Origin: Candidatus Vogelbacteria bacterium RIFOXYD1_FULL_51_18
Lineage (GTDB): Bacteria; Patescibacteriota; Minisyncoccia; Phycocordibacterales; UBA9988
DNA: 33,005 bases
Assembly: GCA_001823095.1 (NCBI GenBank)
Contig: MHTL01000013.1
Location: forward strand, 1-33,005
Direction of reading: 5' to 3'
The translations under genes were made by a program, and so were the position numbers. The notes beneath the pieces are model-generated. The model saw only the letters and a program-made list of their open reading frames with translations, ran no database searches and was not told where the DNA came from. Shown here piece after piece: positions 15,966 through 25,304 of the stretch (the first letter of the stretch is position 1; every line of letters starts with the position of its first letter).

Positions 15966-17787
15966 GCTGACGCAGTTCTTCTTTTGCCTTTTTGATGGCG
16001 AGGAGCTGGGATGGGTCGGAGGTGATAATCTGGTCCTCCGTGTACGAGGCGATAATCTTTATTGCCACATGCTTGAGCCCCGCAAAGAAGATTCCCTCCC
16101 CCACCGCAGATTCCAACAAGAGGTACTTTTCCTCGTCGGTGAGGTTGAAGGTTTGTTGGACCACGTCTATGGACGCCGGGGACTGTTTGAGGAGCATCTG
16201 GATGGACGAGTTGGTAATCATAGGGAGCCCGTAAGGAGACTTGAGAAAGTCGCCCACATCCTGGGTAATAGTAGCAAGCCCCAGGTAGTACTTTCTGCCG
16301 CGCTTGGCGAGCGAGAAGAGGAAGGACGCCGTATCCTCCGCCTTCATCATCCACCACGCCTCGTCCACCACCAGCACGCGCTTTTTAAGTGTTCGGCGCA
16401 CCACATTCCAGATGTGGTGCATGATGATGTACATGGCGACTGGCTTGAGCTCATCCTCCATGTCGCGGATGGAGAAAACGACAAACTTCTTGTTAATGTC
16501 CACGTTGGTCGGCTGATTGAGAAAGCCCGACCAGGTGCCTTGCGTGTACTTATTGAGGCGCTGGGCCAGCGACTCGCCTCCCTGCATCCCCGCGAGCACC
16601 AAATTAAGGTCAGAAAGCAGAGGGGCGGGCTTGCCCGTAAAGTCGGTGTCGGGGGTGATGTCTTTGAGCGCGTAAGTCTCGGTAATAGCCGAGTCAATAA
16701 TGGAGTCCTCCTCCGGCGTGAGACCGCCGAGCATGATGCGAAAAAGCCCCACGAGGTTGATAATGTTGGAGCGCAGGACATCGGCAGGAGCCTCGTCCTC
16801 GCGGGGGAAGGGCAGGTCAAAGGGATTAATGTGGTGCTCGGAAGTCAGCGAAATGTTGAAGTAGCGCCCGCCCGCCGCTTCCGACATGTACTCATACTCG
16901 CGTTCGGGGTCAATCACAATGACATCAACATCAAACATGAGACTGCGCAGGATTTCCAGCTTGGTGGCATAGGACTTGCCTGCCCCCGACTTGGCAAAGG
17001 TGACCGAGTTGTAATTTTCCATAGAGAAGCGGTCAAACATCACCAGCGAGGCGTTGTGGCGGTTGATGCCATAGAGAATGCCGCGATTGCTGGTAAGGTC
17101 AAAGGAGGTGAAGGGGAAGAGCGAGGAGAGCGGTGAGGAATTGAGTTTTGAGTGCACAGAGAGGAGGTCCATACCAAGCGGCAGGGTGCTCTTCCAGCCG
17201 TCTTCCTGCTGGAAGACGGCTGGCTTAACGTAGACAAGCTTGGACTCCAACATATTCTTCACCTCGCTCTCGGTCTTGTTAAGCTCCTCTTCACTCTCGC
17301 CGTAGAAGGTGAGGTACAGTCCGACATCAAACATCTTTTCGCGCGATTGCTGGAGCTGGTCCCGCAGAAATTCAATGTCTTGGTAGGCGGTGTCCAGTTT
17401 TGGGTCGCGCACCACCCCCCGCTCCTCGCGCACCGCAATCTGGCTCTGCACCTCGGCAACTTTCTTTTGCAGGCCACGCAGAACCATGGACGTATCAATG
17501 GGGTGAACGTAGATGGAAATGTCAAAAACGCGGTCAAGATTGATGATGGGCATGAACCAGTTTTTGGAAAGCTGGCGCGGGTAGGAAATGACAAAGAATG
17601 TCCGCGCGTACTTGCCGCCGATGTTGATGAAGTTGGGACTGACCTGGAGCGCCGCAGGCGCAATGACGTCCTTGAGGGACAATTGATTCCCATCGTAAAA
17701 GTTGTGCGGGATGACCGGCACTGAATTTTCTTTTTCCGCCCGCCCGCCCGCCTTGCGGAATAGAGCTTTTTTCTTAAACAGCTTCAT
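15949..17787 (-). CDS. VirB4/TraC-family type IV secretion ATPase
   Basis: FDRFSMENYNSVTFAKSGAGKSYATKLEILRSL (Walker A), VIVIDPEREYEYM, KKRVLVVDEAWWMMK, GLATITQDVGDFL. Start moved from 18072 to the ATG at 17787 (MKLFKKKALF). Confidence 0.88.
   Translation of the reverse strand: MKLFKKKALFRKAGGRAEKENSVPVIPHNFYDGNQLSLKDVIAPAALQVSPNFINIGGKYARTFFVISYPRQLSKNWFMPIINLDRVFDISIYVHPIDTSMVLRGLQKKVAEVQSQIAVREERGVVRDPKLDTAYQDIEFLRDQLQQSREKMFDVGLYLTFYGESEEELNKTESEVKNMLESKLVYVKPAVFQQEDGWKSTLPLGMDLLSVHSKLNSSPLSSLFPFTSFDLTSNRGILYGINRHNASLVMFDRFSMENYNSVTFAKSGAGKSYATKLEILRSLMFDVDVIVIDPEREYEYMSEAAGGRYFNISLTSEHHINPFDLPFPREDEAPADVLRSNIINLVGLFRIMLGGLTPEEDSIIDSAITETYALKDITPDTDFTGKPAPLLSDLNLVLAGMQGGESLAQRLNKYTQGTWSGFLNQPTNVDINKKFVVFSIRDMEDELKPVAMYIIMHHIWNVVRRTLKKRVLVVDEAWWMMKAEDTASFLFSLAKRGRKYYLGLATITQDVGDFLKSPYGLPMITNSSIQMLLKQSPASIDVVQQTFNLTDEEKYLLLESAVGEGIFFAGLKHVAIKIIASYTEDQIITSDPSQLLAIKKAKEELRQHEASN
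17194..17223. repeat. Perfect 13-bp-arm hairpin inside the virB4-like CDS
   Basis: CCAGCCGTCTTCC-tgct-GGAAGACGGCTGG. Confidence 0.7.
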
Positions 17788-18439
17788 TGTTGGTATAGCT
17801 CCCCTCTTGTGGCGCATCCTTCTCTCCGGGGTTAAAAAGTTTGTAATAAAGCTCAACCAACTCTTCTGTCCCCAATATAACAGAGCGCACACCGAGCGAG
17901 GCGAGGCTCTGCGCGACAACGTATGAGCGCTGTTCAAGCTGACTCCTGTGTTTCTCAAACGAATCTGCCGCCGCGGATTCCATCTCGGTTTTTTTTGACC
18001 TTCCTCCGAAGAGTTTTCCAAACACTCCGCGCTGTATCTCCACAATCGGGGGGCTGTACGGCACAACAACAAAAAAAGACTTAGACATGACGTTGGTGCT
18101 CTCGGTGAAATTTTTCACAAAGTCCAGGTACTCCTTGGTCTGTATTTTTACCAAATCATTCGTTTGCTCCTTCATGCGATCTTCAAGGATGCGGAGGTAG
18201 GGCTGGATGTCCAGGCGCCGTGATTGGATAAAGAACTCTACATGAAAGTCTAGGGCATTGACGAAGTTTTGGAATTGAATCAGGAGCGCCATCTGCTCAT
18301 CTTGTGACTTGAGCGCAAAGTTCAGCGAAGAGGCCATGAGCACCATGCGCATCCCGCCGTCAACGAGCACCACAACGCTGTCGCGGATTTCGCGGATGGG
18401 AAGGAAGGATTGTGATGCGCTTGCGTTTTGTAATGCCAT
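17774..18439 (-). CDS. Conserved T4SS-cluster protein upstream of the virB4-like gene
   Basis: Between the PrgI-like and VirB4-like genes; likely start MALQNASASQSFLPIREIRDSVVVLVDGG at 18439; overlaps the VirB4-like start. Confidence 0.6.
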   Translation of the reverse strand: MALQNASASQSFLPIREIRDSVVVLVDGGMRMVLMASSLNFALKSQDEQMALLIQFQNFVNALDFHVEFFIQSRRLDIQPYLRILEDRMKEQTNDLVKIQTKEYLDFVKNFTESTNVMSKSFFVVVPYSPPIVEIQRGVFGKLFGGRSKKTEMESAAADSFEKHRSQLEQRSYVVAQSLASLGVRSVILGTEELVELYYKLFNPGEKDAPQEGSYTNNEAV

Positions 18440-18440
18440 A

Positions 18441-18869
18441 TTATTCCTTGCCGCTCTCGCCTGTATGAACATCAAGACTCCATGCAATATCGTTCAGTCT
18501 TCCGGTGCGCGAGCTGGCTGCTTCTAAGGGGTTTTTTTGCGCAGAAGGGAGACGTACCGTTGCAGAGCCGATTGGCGGCTCGTCCTTTTTCCACCGGTAG
18601 AGCTTGCCGCGGAGCGCGTACTGGATAGCGGCCTGCATGGTATAGACTAAGGGGCGCTCGTTTATTTTATAAAATGCAAGCGCAAGACCAAAGCCCGCAA
18701 AGGGGACAGCAAGCGCCGTTGCGATGACGCCCGGCAGAAATTGGGAGAGAATCGTGTAACAGATGAAAGCCGCTCCCGCTCCCCCGGCCACATAGACAAA
18801 CTGTTTGAATGTGAGCGGGCCGAATATCTTGTCTTCTATCTCAATAAATTGTGGTACTTGGAAATCCAT
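18441..18869 (-). CDS. PrgI-family membrane protein
   Basis: MDFQVPQFIEIEDKIFGPLTFKQFVYVAGGAGAAF...RPLVYTMQAAIQYALRGKLYRWKK; typical PrgI-like layout next to a virB4-like gene. Confidence 0.75.
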   Translation of the reverse strand: MDFQVPQFIEIEDKIFGPLTFKQFVYVAGGAGAAFICYTILSQFLPGVIATALAVPFAGFGLALAFYKINERPLVYTMQAAIQYALRGKLYRWKKDEPPIGSATVRLPSAQKNPLEAASSRTGRLNDIAWSLDVHTGESGKE

Positions 18870-18872
18870 TGT

Positions 18873-19403
18873 TTATTGTGGCGCTTCCCGATACGGGTCT
18901 ACCTCTGCCTTGCGGGGCGGCAGAGTCTCTGGCTCCGGTTTTTGCGCAACTGCTGGCTGCGGCGGTTCAGCCTCTAAAGTCGGACTCGCCGCGGCGAGTC
19001 CGACTTCCTCACCCGTCGCTTCCTTTACGGGTCCGACTTCGGGACTCTTGTTTGAATATGTAATGAGCGGATTTGCTCCGCGCAAGTCGTGCACACGCTC
19101 CAGACTCGCCCGGACCTTAAGGAAGATACTCCCGTTGATGTCGCGGTAGATTGAATTTCCCACAGTGAGGTCGCCCCCCAGGGCGAGCGCGATATTTTTT
19201 GGCATCTCGTTAAGCGCGTGGACGCCGAGTATGGTAAGCCCGATTTCCCCTGCAAGTTCTCCCATTTGGTCTATAGAGAGACCATAATTTTTGGCAATTT
19301 TGCGGACCGTTGCCGAGGTCTCGGCTGATCCCATTGCATCTTGAAGATCCTCGGGGAGCGAGTTGTATATTTCTCGGAGCTGATCTTGGGTAAGTGTGTT
19401 CAT
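18873..19403 (-). CDS. Conserved hypothetical protein of the T4SS-like operon
   Basis: 176 aa, LTQDQLREIYNSLPEDLQDAMGSAETSATVRKIAKNYGLSIDQMGEL...; C-terminal low-complexity tail holds a palindromic insert. Confidence 0.55.
   Translation of the reverse strand: MNTLTQDQLREIYNSLPEDLQDAMGSAETSATVRKIAKNYGLSIDQMGELAGEIGLTILGVHALNEMPKNIALALGGDLTVGNSIYRDINGSIFLKVRASLERVHDLRGANPLITYSNKSPEVGPVKEATGEEVGLAAASPTLEAEPPQPAVAQKPEPETLPPRKAEVDPYREAPQ
18978..19007. repeat. 30-bp perfect palindrome in CDS encoding EVGLAAASPT
   Basis: AAGTCGGACTCGCCGCGGCGAGTCCGACTT equals its own reverse complement. Confidence 0.85.
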
Positions 19404-19419
19404 ATTACGCTGTTGTTCC

Positions 19420-21390
19420 TTACTTTTTTATCCCGAACAAAGTTCTCAACTTCGGGTTGCTCTGTACTTCAAGCACGATGGCGCTGTCCGGGTTGCCGGA
19501 CTCATGTCGCTGTAATCCTTTCCGCATTTTTACTCTCGCATCCTCGGTCAACTTTGCCTTGCCAGCCAAATCAACAAGATCAAGCGGGTTCATGTGCGCA
19601 TAGAGGGTATCAATATCTGCCTCATCAGCATCCTCAATAATTTTCTGCAATTTGCGTCCCTCGTCATCTTTAAGTCCTTTAACCACCTTTTCAATGCGCT
19701 CCTTCCGTCCAAGAGAACCCTTCTTGAGCCCCTCTAGTTTCTTATCTGGGTTGCCCACAATCGCTTCAATGTCGGCAGACTGTTCTTTTTTGCGCGCGGC
19801 ATCCTTGCCTTCAACCCCAGCTTTTTCCACCTTCTCAAGCTGTTCCGGAGTCAGGCGTTCCTGTTGCCTCCTTACCCTCTCTGCCGTCTGCCCACCGTAG
19901 GTCTTTGCTGCCTCAAAGGTTTCGGCCTTCTCGCGTTCAGAGAGACTGTCGTAGTAGGCCTTCTGCGCAGCCGCACCCATAGTCCCCATTGCCTGTGCGC
20001 GCGCAAACGGATCTCTGATGCCCTTTGCGCGTTCAGTTTGGCGCTTCACGATATCGCTATAACTCTTGGTCCCGCCGTACTTTGCCTCGGCAGTCTTATC
20101 CCCAAACGCCTTCAGCGGCACTCCTACAACCTTCCCCCGCATCCCCTTTCCGCCTGCAGAGGCGCTCTTGATCCAATCACTGTCCCCCAGCGTCCTGCCC
20201 ATCCTCCCGATGGTGTGACGTCCCGCCACTCCCGTAGCCTGCCCTCGTGCCCAATCAAGGCCGCCGAGAACCTTTTCTTGAACAGCCTCTGCTCCTATGG
20301 AACTCATCTTCTTTGCCTGCACAAGTCCAAAGATGATGAGGGTGATATAGATGCTGTATTTTACAAAGGCAGACATAAGGATTGAAGTTCCAGATTTTGA
20401 AGATGCCGCTTCAAACACCCCAGCACTGCCCTGAATGAGCACCAGAGTAAGAAAGACAAAGAAGAGATAGATTGGCGCAAAGAATGCCTGACCTATAAGC
20501 GCCGCCCACCAAGATTTCAACATCTGCCGCAGCTGGGGAATAATCATTCCCATAAATGCAAGTGGAGACAAGATAATAAGTATCATCAGGAGTGCGGTGC
20601 GAATGAACATAAGTACGGCCGCCACGATAAAGCCCCACGCAGTAATCATAATGAATACTGCTGAACCGATACCCGCAACCATAATTGCAGCTAAACCGGA
20701 CCCTGCTTCGTAAATGGTTTCTGTGCTCGGCTCATCTTCTTGTGCCCATTCGTTCAGTTTGAGCGCATGCATGTAGCGGGCGGCAATCCTCTTCGCACTG
20801 CTTTGCTCTGCAGTGCAGGGGTCGGAGACGGTTCTCCCAACAATGCTGGAATAGAATTGGTACGCAAATACGTTTGACACATCAATCACAAAACGCGTGA
20901 ATACCGCGCTGAAATTAATGAGAAGCGCAATGATAATAACCCATACAATAAGTTTTTTTTGGTCATTGCCAATATTTAAAATGATGCTGATGGCAATGTA
21001 GAGGAGAATGAATATGAAAAAGAAGTTTGCCACATTGCGCGCGATAGTCCACCCATTTGTAACAACGTCGGTATGGGTATACTGCGCGAGGTCGCAGACG
21101 TTGGTCCGCACAGAATAATCAAGCAGCTGTCCCCCAAGCCAGAGGAATCCTCCCGATATCCAAATGAGGAGGTTGGCAAACGTAGTGGCAATCCATTTTG
21201 TCCAATCACCAAAAAGCCACTCAAGGACTCCCTTCCCCCCTGTATATGATCCTGTAGCTGATTGATTTTCGTTAGAAATGGGAAGTGGTGCGCCTCCTTG
21301 AGCGTGTATTACTTGGATAACACCAAAAAATAAAATGAAAATCGTTACAAGTGAGAGAATTCCGGCAATGGTTCGTGAATATTGCCTCAT
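19420..21390 (-). CDS. TrbL/VirB6-like polytopic membrane protein with long charged C-terminal tail
   Basis: Multiple TM segments (VWVIIIALLINFSAVFTRFVIDVSNVFAYQFY; FIMITAWGFIVAAVLMFIRTALLMILIILSPLAFMGMIIP), then a ~250-aa charged tail. Confidence 0.7.
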   Translation of the reverse strand: MRQYSRTIAGILSLVTIFILFFGVIQVIHAQGGAPLPISNENQSATGSYTGGKGVLEWLFGDWTKWIATTFANLLIWISGGFLWLGGQLLDYSVRTNVCDLAQYTHTDVVTNGWTIARNVANFFFIFILLYIAISIILNIGNDQKKLIVWVIIIALLINFSAVFTRFVIDVSNVFAYQFYSSIVGRTVSDPCTAEQSSAKRIAARYMHALKLNEWAQEDEPSTETIYEAGSGLAAIMVAGIGSAVFIMITAWGFIVAAVLMFIRTALLMILIILSPLAFMGMIIPQLRQMLKSWWAALIGQAFFAPIYLFFVFLTLVLIQGSAGVFEAASSKSGTSILMSAFVKYSIYITLIIFGLVQAKKMSSIGAEAVQEKVLGGLDWARGQATGVAGRHTIGRMGRTLGDSDWIKSASAGGKGMRGKVVGVPLKAFGDKTAEAKYGGTKSYSDIVKRQTERAKGIRDPFARAQAMGTMGAAAQKAYYDSLSEREKAETFEAAKTYGGQTAERVRRQQERLTPEQLEKVEKAGVEGKDAARKKEQSADIEAIVGNPDKKLEGLKKGSLGRKERIEKVVKGLKDDEGRKLQKIIEDADEADIDTLYAHMNPLDLVDLAGKAKLTEDARVKMRKGLQRHESGNPDSAIVLEVQSNPKLRTLFGIKK

Positions 21391-23525
21391 CGTGTTGCGG
21401 TTACATCCATCATCACCTCGCCCTTTTGGTTTTCGCAGAGAAGTTTATAGACCGGCTTTGCGGTAATGGTGATTTTTTTTGCGTTGATGTCAAAATTAAA
21501 ATCATAACGCTGAAGCAGTATGCGATTTGGATCAAGTACATTTTCTACACTACGGGTATATGCCTCAAGCAGGGCTCGCATAAGATCCTCTGGCTTGTTG
21601 AAACTGGTAAAACTTACCTTTCTCCAGTCCGTTGTCGTCAGTGTTGCAGAACCGACCGTGAGTGTATAGTCGCCCGCCCATGTGTTGAGAAAGCCACTGA
21701 AGTCAATAATCGTTCTCTGCGAGATGAGCTTTTCATCTGCCGCACTCACCACCTTCCCGCTTGCCCAATTAGGGATATCGGGACTGCGGGTAATTGTGAC
21801 GGGGAAGGTGTACGGATGCTCTATCGTAAGCGTGCCGCTTGTTTGGATGTTTGCATTGCGCGCCTTAATAATTTTATCCGCGCTTAGCCAGTCATTGATC
21901 GCAGTGCACTTGCTTGCATTGAGCGCTGTCCACGAGAGCTTAGTAGTGTTGCGATCTGCACGAGCAAGCTCCATGGGTGTTGTATTTGCGGTAAAGGCAA
22001 CTGAAGGAGGTACGGTGAGGTAGTCTTTCACCCCATCACCATTAGCATCCCCGTTGAGCCATTCAGTGACCTGTCTGATAATTTCTTCTTGCGATCCTTG
22101 CTGGTTGAGTATGTTCCGTAATTCTGGTGGTAACAACGCAAGCGCGCCGGGGAGGTTGCGATTGTTGTAGAGCTGTTGGGCTAAACTCCCCAGGTTTGGG
22201 AGGCCCGTACCTCTTTCCCCGGGGGGCAGGTTGCCCCCGCTGAAGATATCTCCCTCCCGTGTCCATCCGGAATCTACACAAGGTCCGGGACCTGGGCAAG
22301 GATCTTCTTCTTTTTGGAAAACACTCTGTACTGCAACAGTATCCTGCGTTTTTCCGATTTTTTCTATATTGGTCAGCTCGCTCTCTACCCGCGCAAATTC
22401 ATCTTTGCTGAAGTCCTCAATGGATTGGTCAGCAAGCTCATTCTGCCGCAAGGTTGAGCCCACAATGTCGGAGAGGTAGCTCTGGTTGATGGAAGCCGGC
22501 GTCTTAACCACCCACTTTCTGCAGTATTTTTTGCCATCAGTGGTTGTTACCCAATTCTCGTTGGCGCATTCACGCACGGGGAGGAACCCTTTTGCCGAGG
22601 ATATCTCCTCACGCGCATTCCCTTCAGCGCGCGATTCACGCAACGCCAATTCATCCTGCGCGAGCAGGCGCGAGCCTGGGTAATTATTCCGTGGGTCAAT
22701 GAGTTTAAGCCATGCATCCCAACCGCCCTGTGAGAAATCGCTGGTGAAAGCGTTAAATTCGTCCCTTGTCATTGTTGAGCCAAGAGTAGTTTGCACACGC
22801 GCCTGGTCGCTGTCCCCTGCCGCTCTCTGGAGCGCAAGGTCTCTGCGGATGCCCTCACTGAAAATATTTGGATTCTGCGAATTGCTCAAATCAGCGTCAA
22901 AAATTCCGTACGCCTCATCACGCACATTCTGCAGGTGCTCGTCTATGTTGCTTACGTAGAGTGGCTGTTTGTTCTCCGAACTCCCTGCCACCCCTCCTGC
23001 CGCACCTTGTACATTCAGGAGCCCCGGAGAAACTTCGTAGCCCTTCTTGATATTTTCTTCTATGAAGGTTTGTTTGTGTTCAAAAATTGCTTTTGCCGCC
23101 GCCTTGCGGGCATTAGGGTCGTGGTAGAGAACTTGCGCTTCTATCTGGTACTGCACGCGCCGTACGGCCTTTAAGTGCATGCAGATGTCTACGAGGAGGT
23201 CGTTAGCGTGCACTGTTTTGCGGTTAATACCCTCGGTGAGCGAGAGGAGCTCCCCCGTCTCATGTACCGGCACATAGTCTCCACCACTCCCGCCGTTACT
23301 CTCTGTTTGCCCGGTTTCTGACACACACTCTAGGCGGTCATTCTGCTCTCTGTTGGCAATGATGTCCTGCGCGGCCTGTTCCTGCGGGCCGAATTCAAAT
23401 CCTTCCCGCGTATTGACAGCGCTTGCCCTCTGCTCCTGTGCCTGCGCGTATGCGCCCACAGTCAGAATGGCTAGCGCAAGCGTCAGTGCAATCGTGATGT
23501 GTGTGGATAGGAAACGTTCTCTCAT
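21387..23525 (-). CDS. Large secreted protein of the T4SS-like operon with EF-hand/dockerin-like motif
   Basis: Signal peptide (ITIALTLALAILTVGAYAQAQ); WLNGDANGDGVKDYLTVPP; ATGA overlap with the neighbouring gene. Confidence 0.55.
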   Translation of the reverse strand: MRERFLSTHITIALTLALAILTVGAYAQAQEQRASAVNTREGFEFGPQEQAAQDIIANREQNDRLECVSETGQTESNGGSGGDYVPVHETGELLSLTEGINRKTVHANDLLVDICMHLKAVRRVQYQIEAQVLYHDPNARKAAAKAIFEHKQTFIEENIKKGYEVSPGLLNVQGAAGGVAGSSENKQPLYVSNIDEHLQNVRDEAYGIFDADLSNSQNPNIFSEGIRRDLALQRAAGDSDQARVQTTLGSTMTRDEFNAFTSDFSQGGWDAWLKLIDPRNNYPGSRLLAQDELALRESRAEGNAREEISSAKGFLPVRECANENWVTTTDGKKYCRKWVVKTPASINQSYLSDIVGSTLRQNELADQSIEDFSKDEFARVESELTNIEKIGKTQDTVAVQSVFQKEEDPCPGPGPCVDSGWTREGDIFSGGNLPPGERGTGLPNLGSLAQQLYNNRNLPGALALLPPELRNILNQQGSQEEIIRQVTEWLNGDANGDGVKDYLTVPPSVAFTANTTPMELARADRNTTKLSWTALNASKCTAINDWLSADKIIKARNANIQTSGTLTIEHPYTFPVTITRSPDIPNWASGKVVSAADEKLISQRTIIDFSGFLNTWAGDYTLTVGSATLTTTDWRKVSFTSFNKPEDLMRALLEAYTRSVENVLDPNRILLQRYDFNFDINAKKITITAKPVYKLLCENQKGEVMMDVTATR

Positions 23526-24382
23526 AAATTAATGTTCACCGTGTTTTTTGCGTCAAAAGTGATACGCATTTCTCTAAAGTACGCATTTACGTTACCGAGC
23601 ACAGCCAAAAGTTCGGGCTTCTTCTTTTCGTACGCCTCTGCGCTCGCGAGCGCAAACGCCGGTTCGCGCTCCACATGCTCCATAGTATACGCGAGCTCGG
23701 CCATTTCTGTGAGTGTATTTAGGAGATTAAGGTGGATTGCGCTCGCGCTCTCGGGAACATCCAGCGCAAGGAGATTTTTTGTTATGGAGAGGAGGAGCGC
23801 TTCTTCCGCGCGGATGCGCTCAATGGCCGCAGAATCTTTTTTTGAAAGCGCGGCAACCGTGTTGCTTGCCGCTTGGCCGAAAGAACTATTCCCCAATGGC
23901 TTGAGTGTATCGCGGAGAGAAATTCCGTAGTACTTAATGAAGCTCGGATCCTTCGAATCAACAGTATGCAAGTCAAAAGCGGTGTAAACAAGGCTGGGCT
24001 TAAGGTCTTCCTCGGACGGGAAGATAACTCCTTCTGCGTCACTTCCGCTTGTATGAACCGCCGCGCGGACAAGGTCTTCCGGTCCTGACAGTTTGTCGCC
24101 GGGACCTTTTTTGCGCGGATCGCGGCCAAGCACAAGCTCTTCCCCGTCGCTTGTCCCGTCTCCATCGGTATCCGCATTTGTTTTGTCGGTTTTCCACAGG
24201 AGCTCCTCCCAGTCCTTTAATCCGTCCCGGTCGCTGTCCAGTGTTACCGTTTTTTGCGCAGTGGAAGATGCCACATAGAGCGCATCGCCTAACTCCCCCC
24301 TTTCAACTTTCCCGCCCACCCACCAAAGAACGAGAACAACGGCAACAACGCCCACAAGGAGTCCTGCGGCAAGCTTCTTCAT
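23522..24382 (-). CDS. Membrane-anchored protein with thrombospondin-type-3/Ca-binding repeats
   Basis: N-terminal TM; TLDSDRDGLKDWEELLWKTDKTNADTDGDGTSDGEELVLGRDP. TATAAT 6 nt upstream of ATG marks the likely operon start. Confidence 0.7.
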   Translation of the reverse strand: MKKLAAGLLVGVVAVVLVLWWVGGKVERGELGDALYVASSTAQKTVTLDSDRDGLKDWEELLWKTDKTNADTDGDGTSDGEELVLGRDPRKKGPGDKLSGPEDLVRAAVHTSGSDAEGVIFPSEEDLKPSLVYTAFDLHTVDSKDPSFIKYYGISLRDTLKPLGNSSFGQAASNTVAALSKKDSAAIERIRAEEALLLSITKNLLALDVPESASAIHLNLLNTLTEMAELAYTMEHVEREPAFALASAEAYEKKKPELLAVLGNVNAYFREMRITFDAKNTVNINL

Positions 24383-24426
24383 AACTCTATTATAGCGTAA
24401 GAGTGCATGCGCGGTATACTGTGTCT

Positions 24427-24948
24427 GTGAAGCAGATTGCCTTAGTCTCTATTGTTCTTGCGCTTCTTGTTCCAGTAATTACTCATGGAGCGGCATTGTC
24501 AGCTGAAACACGCAGTCTGCTCCTTATTCTTTTGCAAAAAATAGCAAGTTTTCGCGTCGTTCCCGCCCCTCTTCCGGCGCAGATAGCCCCAGTCAGTCCA
24601 GCGCTTACGGCCGTACATCCTCTCCGAGGCCGCTCCGGCGGGGAAATTACCCTTATTGGCAGAGGATTTTCTGCAAGTAATACAGTGCATACTATTTTTG
24701 AGTCGCGCTACGGTGTTCTTTCGCAAAAAAACGGGACGGAAATCAAGTTTATCTACCGCTACCCGCCTGTGAGTCAGAGTTTGGATGAAGCGCTCGCTAT
24801 TCTTAAGACGTGGGGCGTTGCTCCTCTGCCGGTGGAAGAGAGCGCCATCCAAAAACCGCTAAAGAGTCCAAGCCAAGAAGTGCTCATCTATGTTGAAAAT
24901 GAGTATGGAGCAAGCAATGTGGTAATTTTTACAGAAGAGCTTCAATGA
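24427..24948 (+). CDS. Secreted protein with IPT/TIG-like domain
   Basis: Signal peptide KQIALVSIVLALLVPVITHGAALS; PLRGRSGGEITLIGRGFSASNTVHTIFESRYG. GTG at 24427 preferred over 24403 because TATACT ends 6 nt before it. Confidence 0.55.
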   Translation: MKQIALVSIVLALLVPVITHGAALSAETRSLLLILLQKIASFRVVPAPLPAQIAPVSPALTAVHPLRGRSGGEITLIGRGFSASNTVHTIFESRYGVLSQKNGTEIKFIYRYPPVSQSLDEALAILKTWGVAPLPVEESAIQKPLKSPSQEVLIYVENEYGASNVVIFTEELQ

Positions 24949-25304
24949 GTATGAAAAAATTAGCATTACTCACTTTCTATGCCCTCCTCATCTCTCTCCC
25001 AACGAGCGAACTCTCTGCCCAGTCGGGTACGCGGCCTTTTGGCGGGCGCATTCTCGGCTCTCCTATCTATTGCACCTGCAGTAATGGGCATGTGGTCAAT
25101 GTGGGCCCGCCGCGCCCGGGGCGCTTCCACTTTATTCCTGGTGGGACACGGCTCTACAGCTTTGGTAATGTCTACACGCCTGGCCGTTGGCTCCTCGGTA
25201 ATTACCGTCCGGGGACCGGCAACCAGTGCTGGATCCGTGTAAGCCACAATTCCTGCATCCAAGTTCCCAATGACGGCATTATGACTATTGTGGGGACTTC
25301 GTAG
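24945..25304 (+). CDS. Small secreted Cys-containing hypothetical protein
   Basis: Signal peptide; PFGGRILGSPIYCTCSNGHVVNVGPPRPGRFHF...NQCWIRVSHNSCIQ; overlaps the previous gene by 4 nt. Confidence 0.6.
   Translation: MSMKKLALLTFYALLISLPTSELSAQSGTRPFGGRILGSPIYCTCSNGHVVNVGPPRPGRFHFIPGGTRLYSFGNVYTPGRWLLGNYRPGTGNQCWIRVSHNSCIQVPNDGIMTIVGTS

Noticed and set aside
16398-16420. Inverted repeat GCACCACAT-tccag-ATGTGGTGC in the VirB4-like gene
   Set aside because: Short (9-bp arms), encodes a likely conserved MHHIWNV segment, and has no similarity to the other palindromes; probably chance.
15925-17136. 403-aa plus-strand ORF
   Set aside because: Antisense shadow of the VirB4-like gene; His/Arg-rich low-plausibility translation typical of opposite-strand GC-rich coding sequence.
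17788-18072. N-terminal extension of the VirB4-like ORF (MLLCRTAPRLWRY...)
   Set aside because: Out-of-frame reading of the upstream coupled gene; MKLFKKKALF at 17787 is a sensible start.
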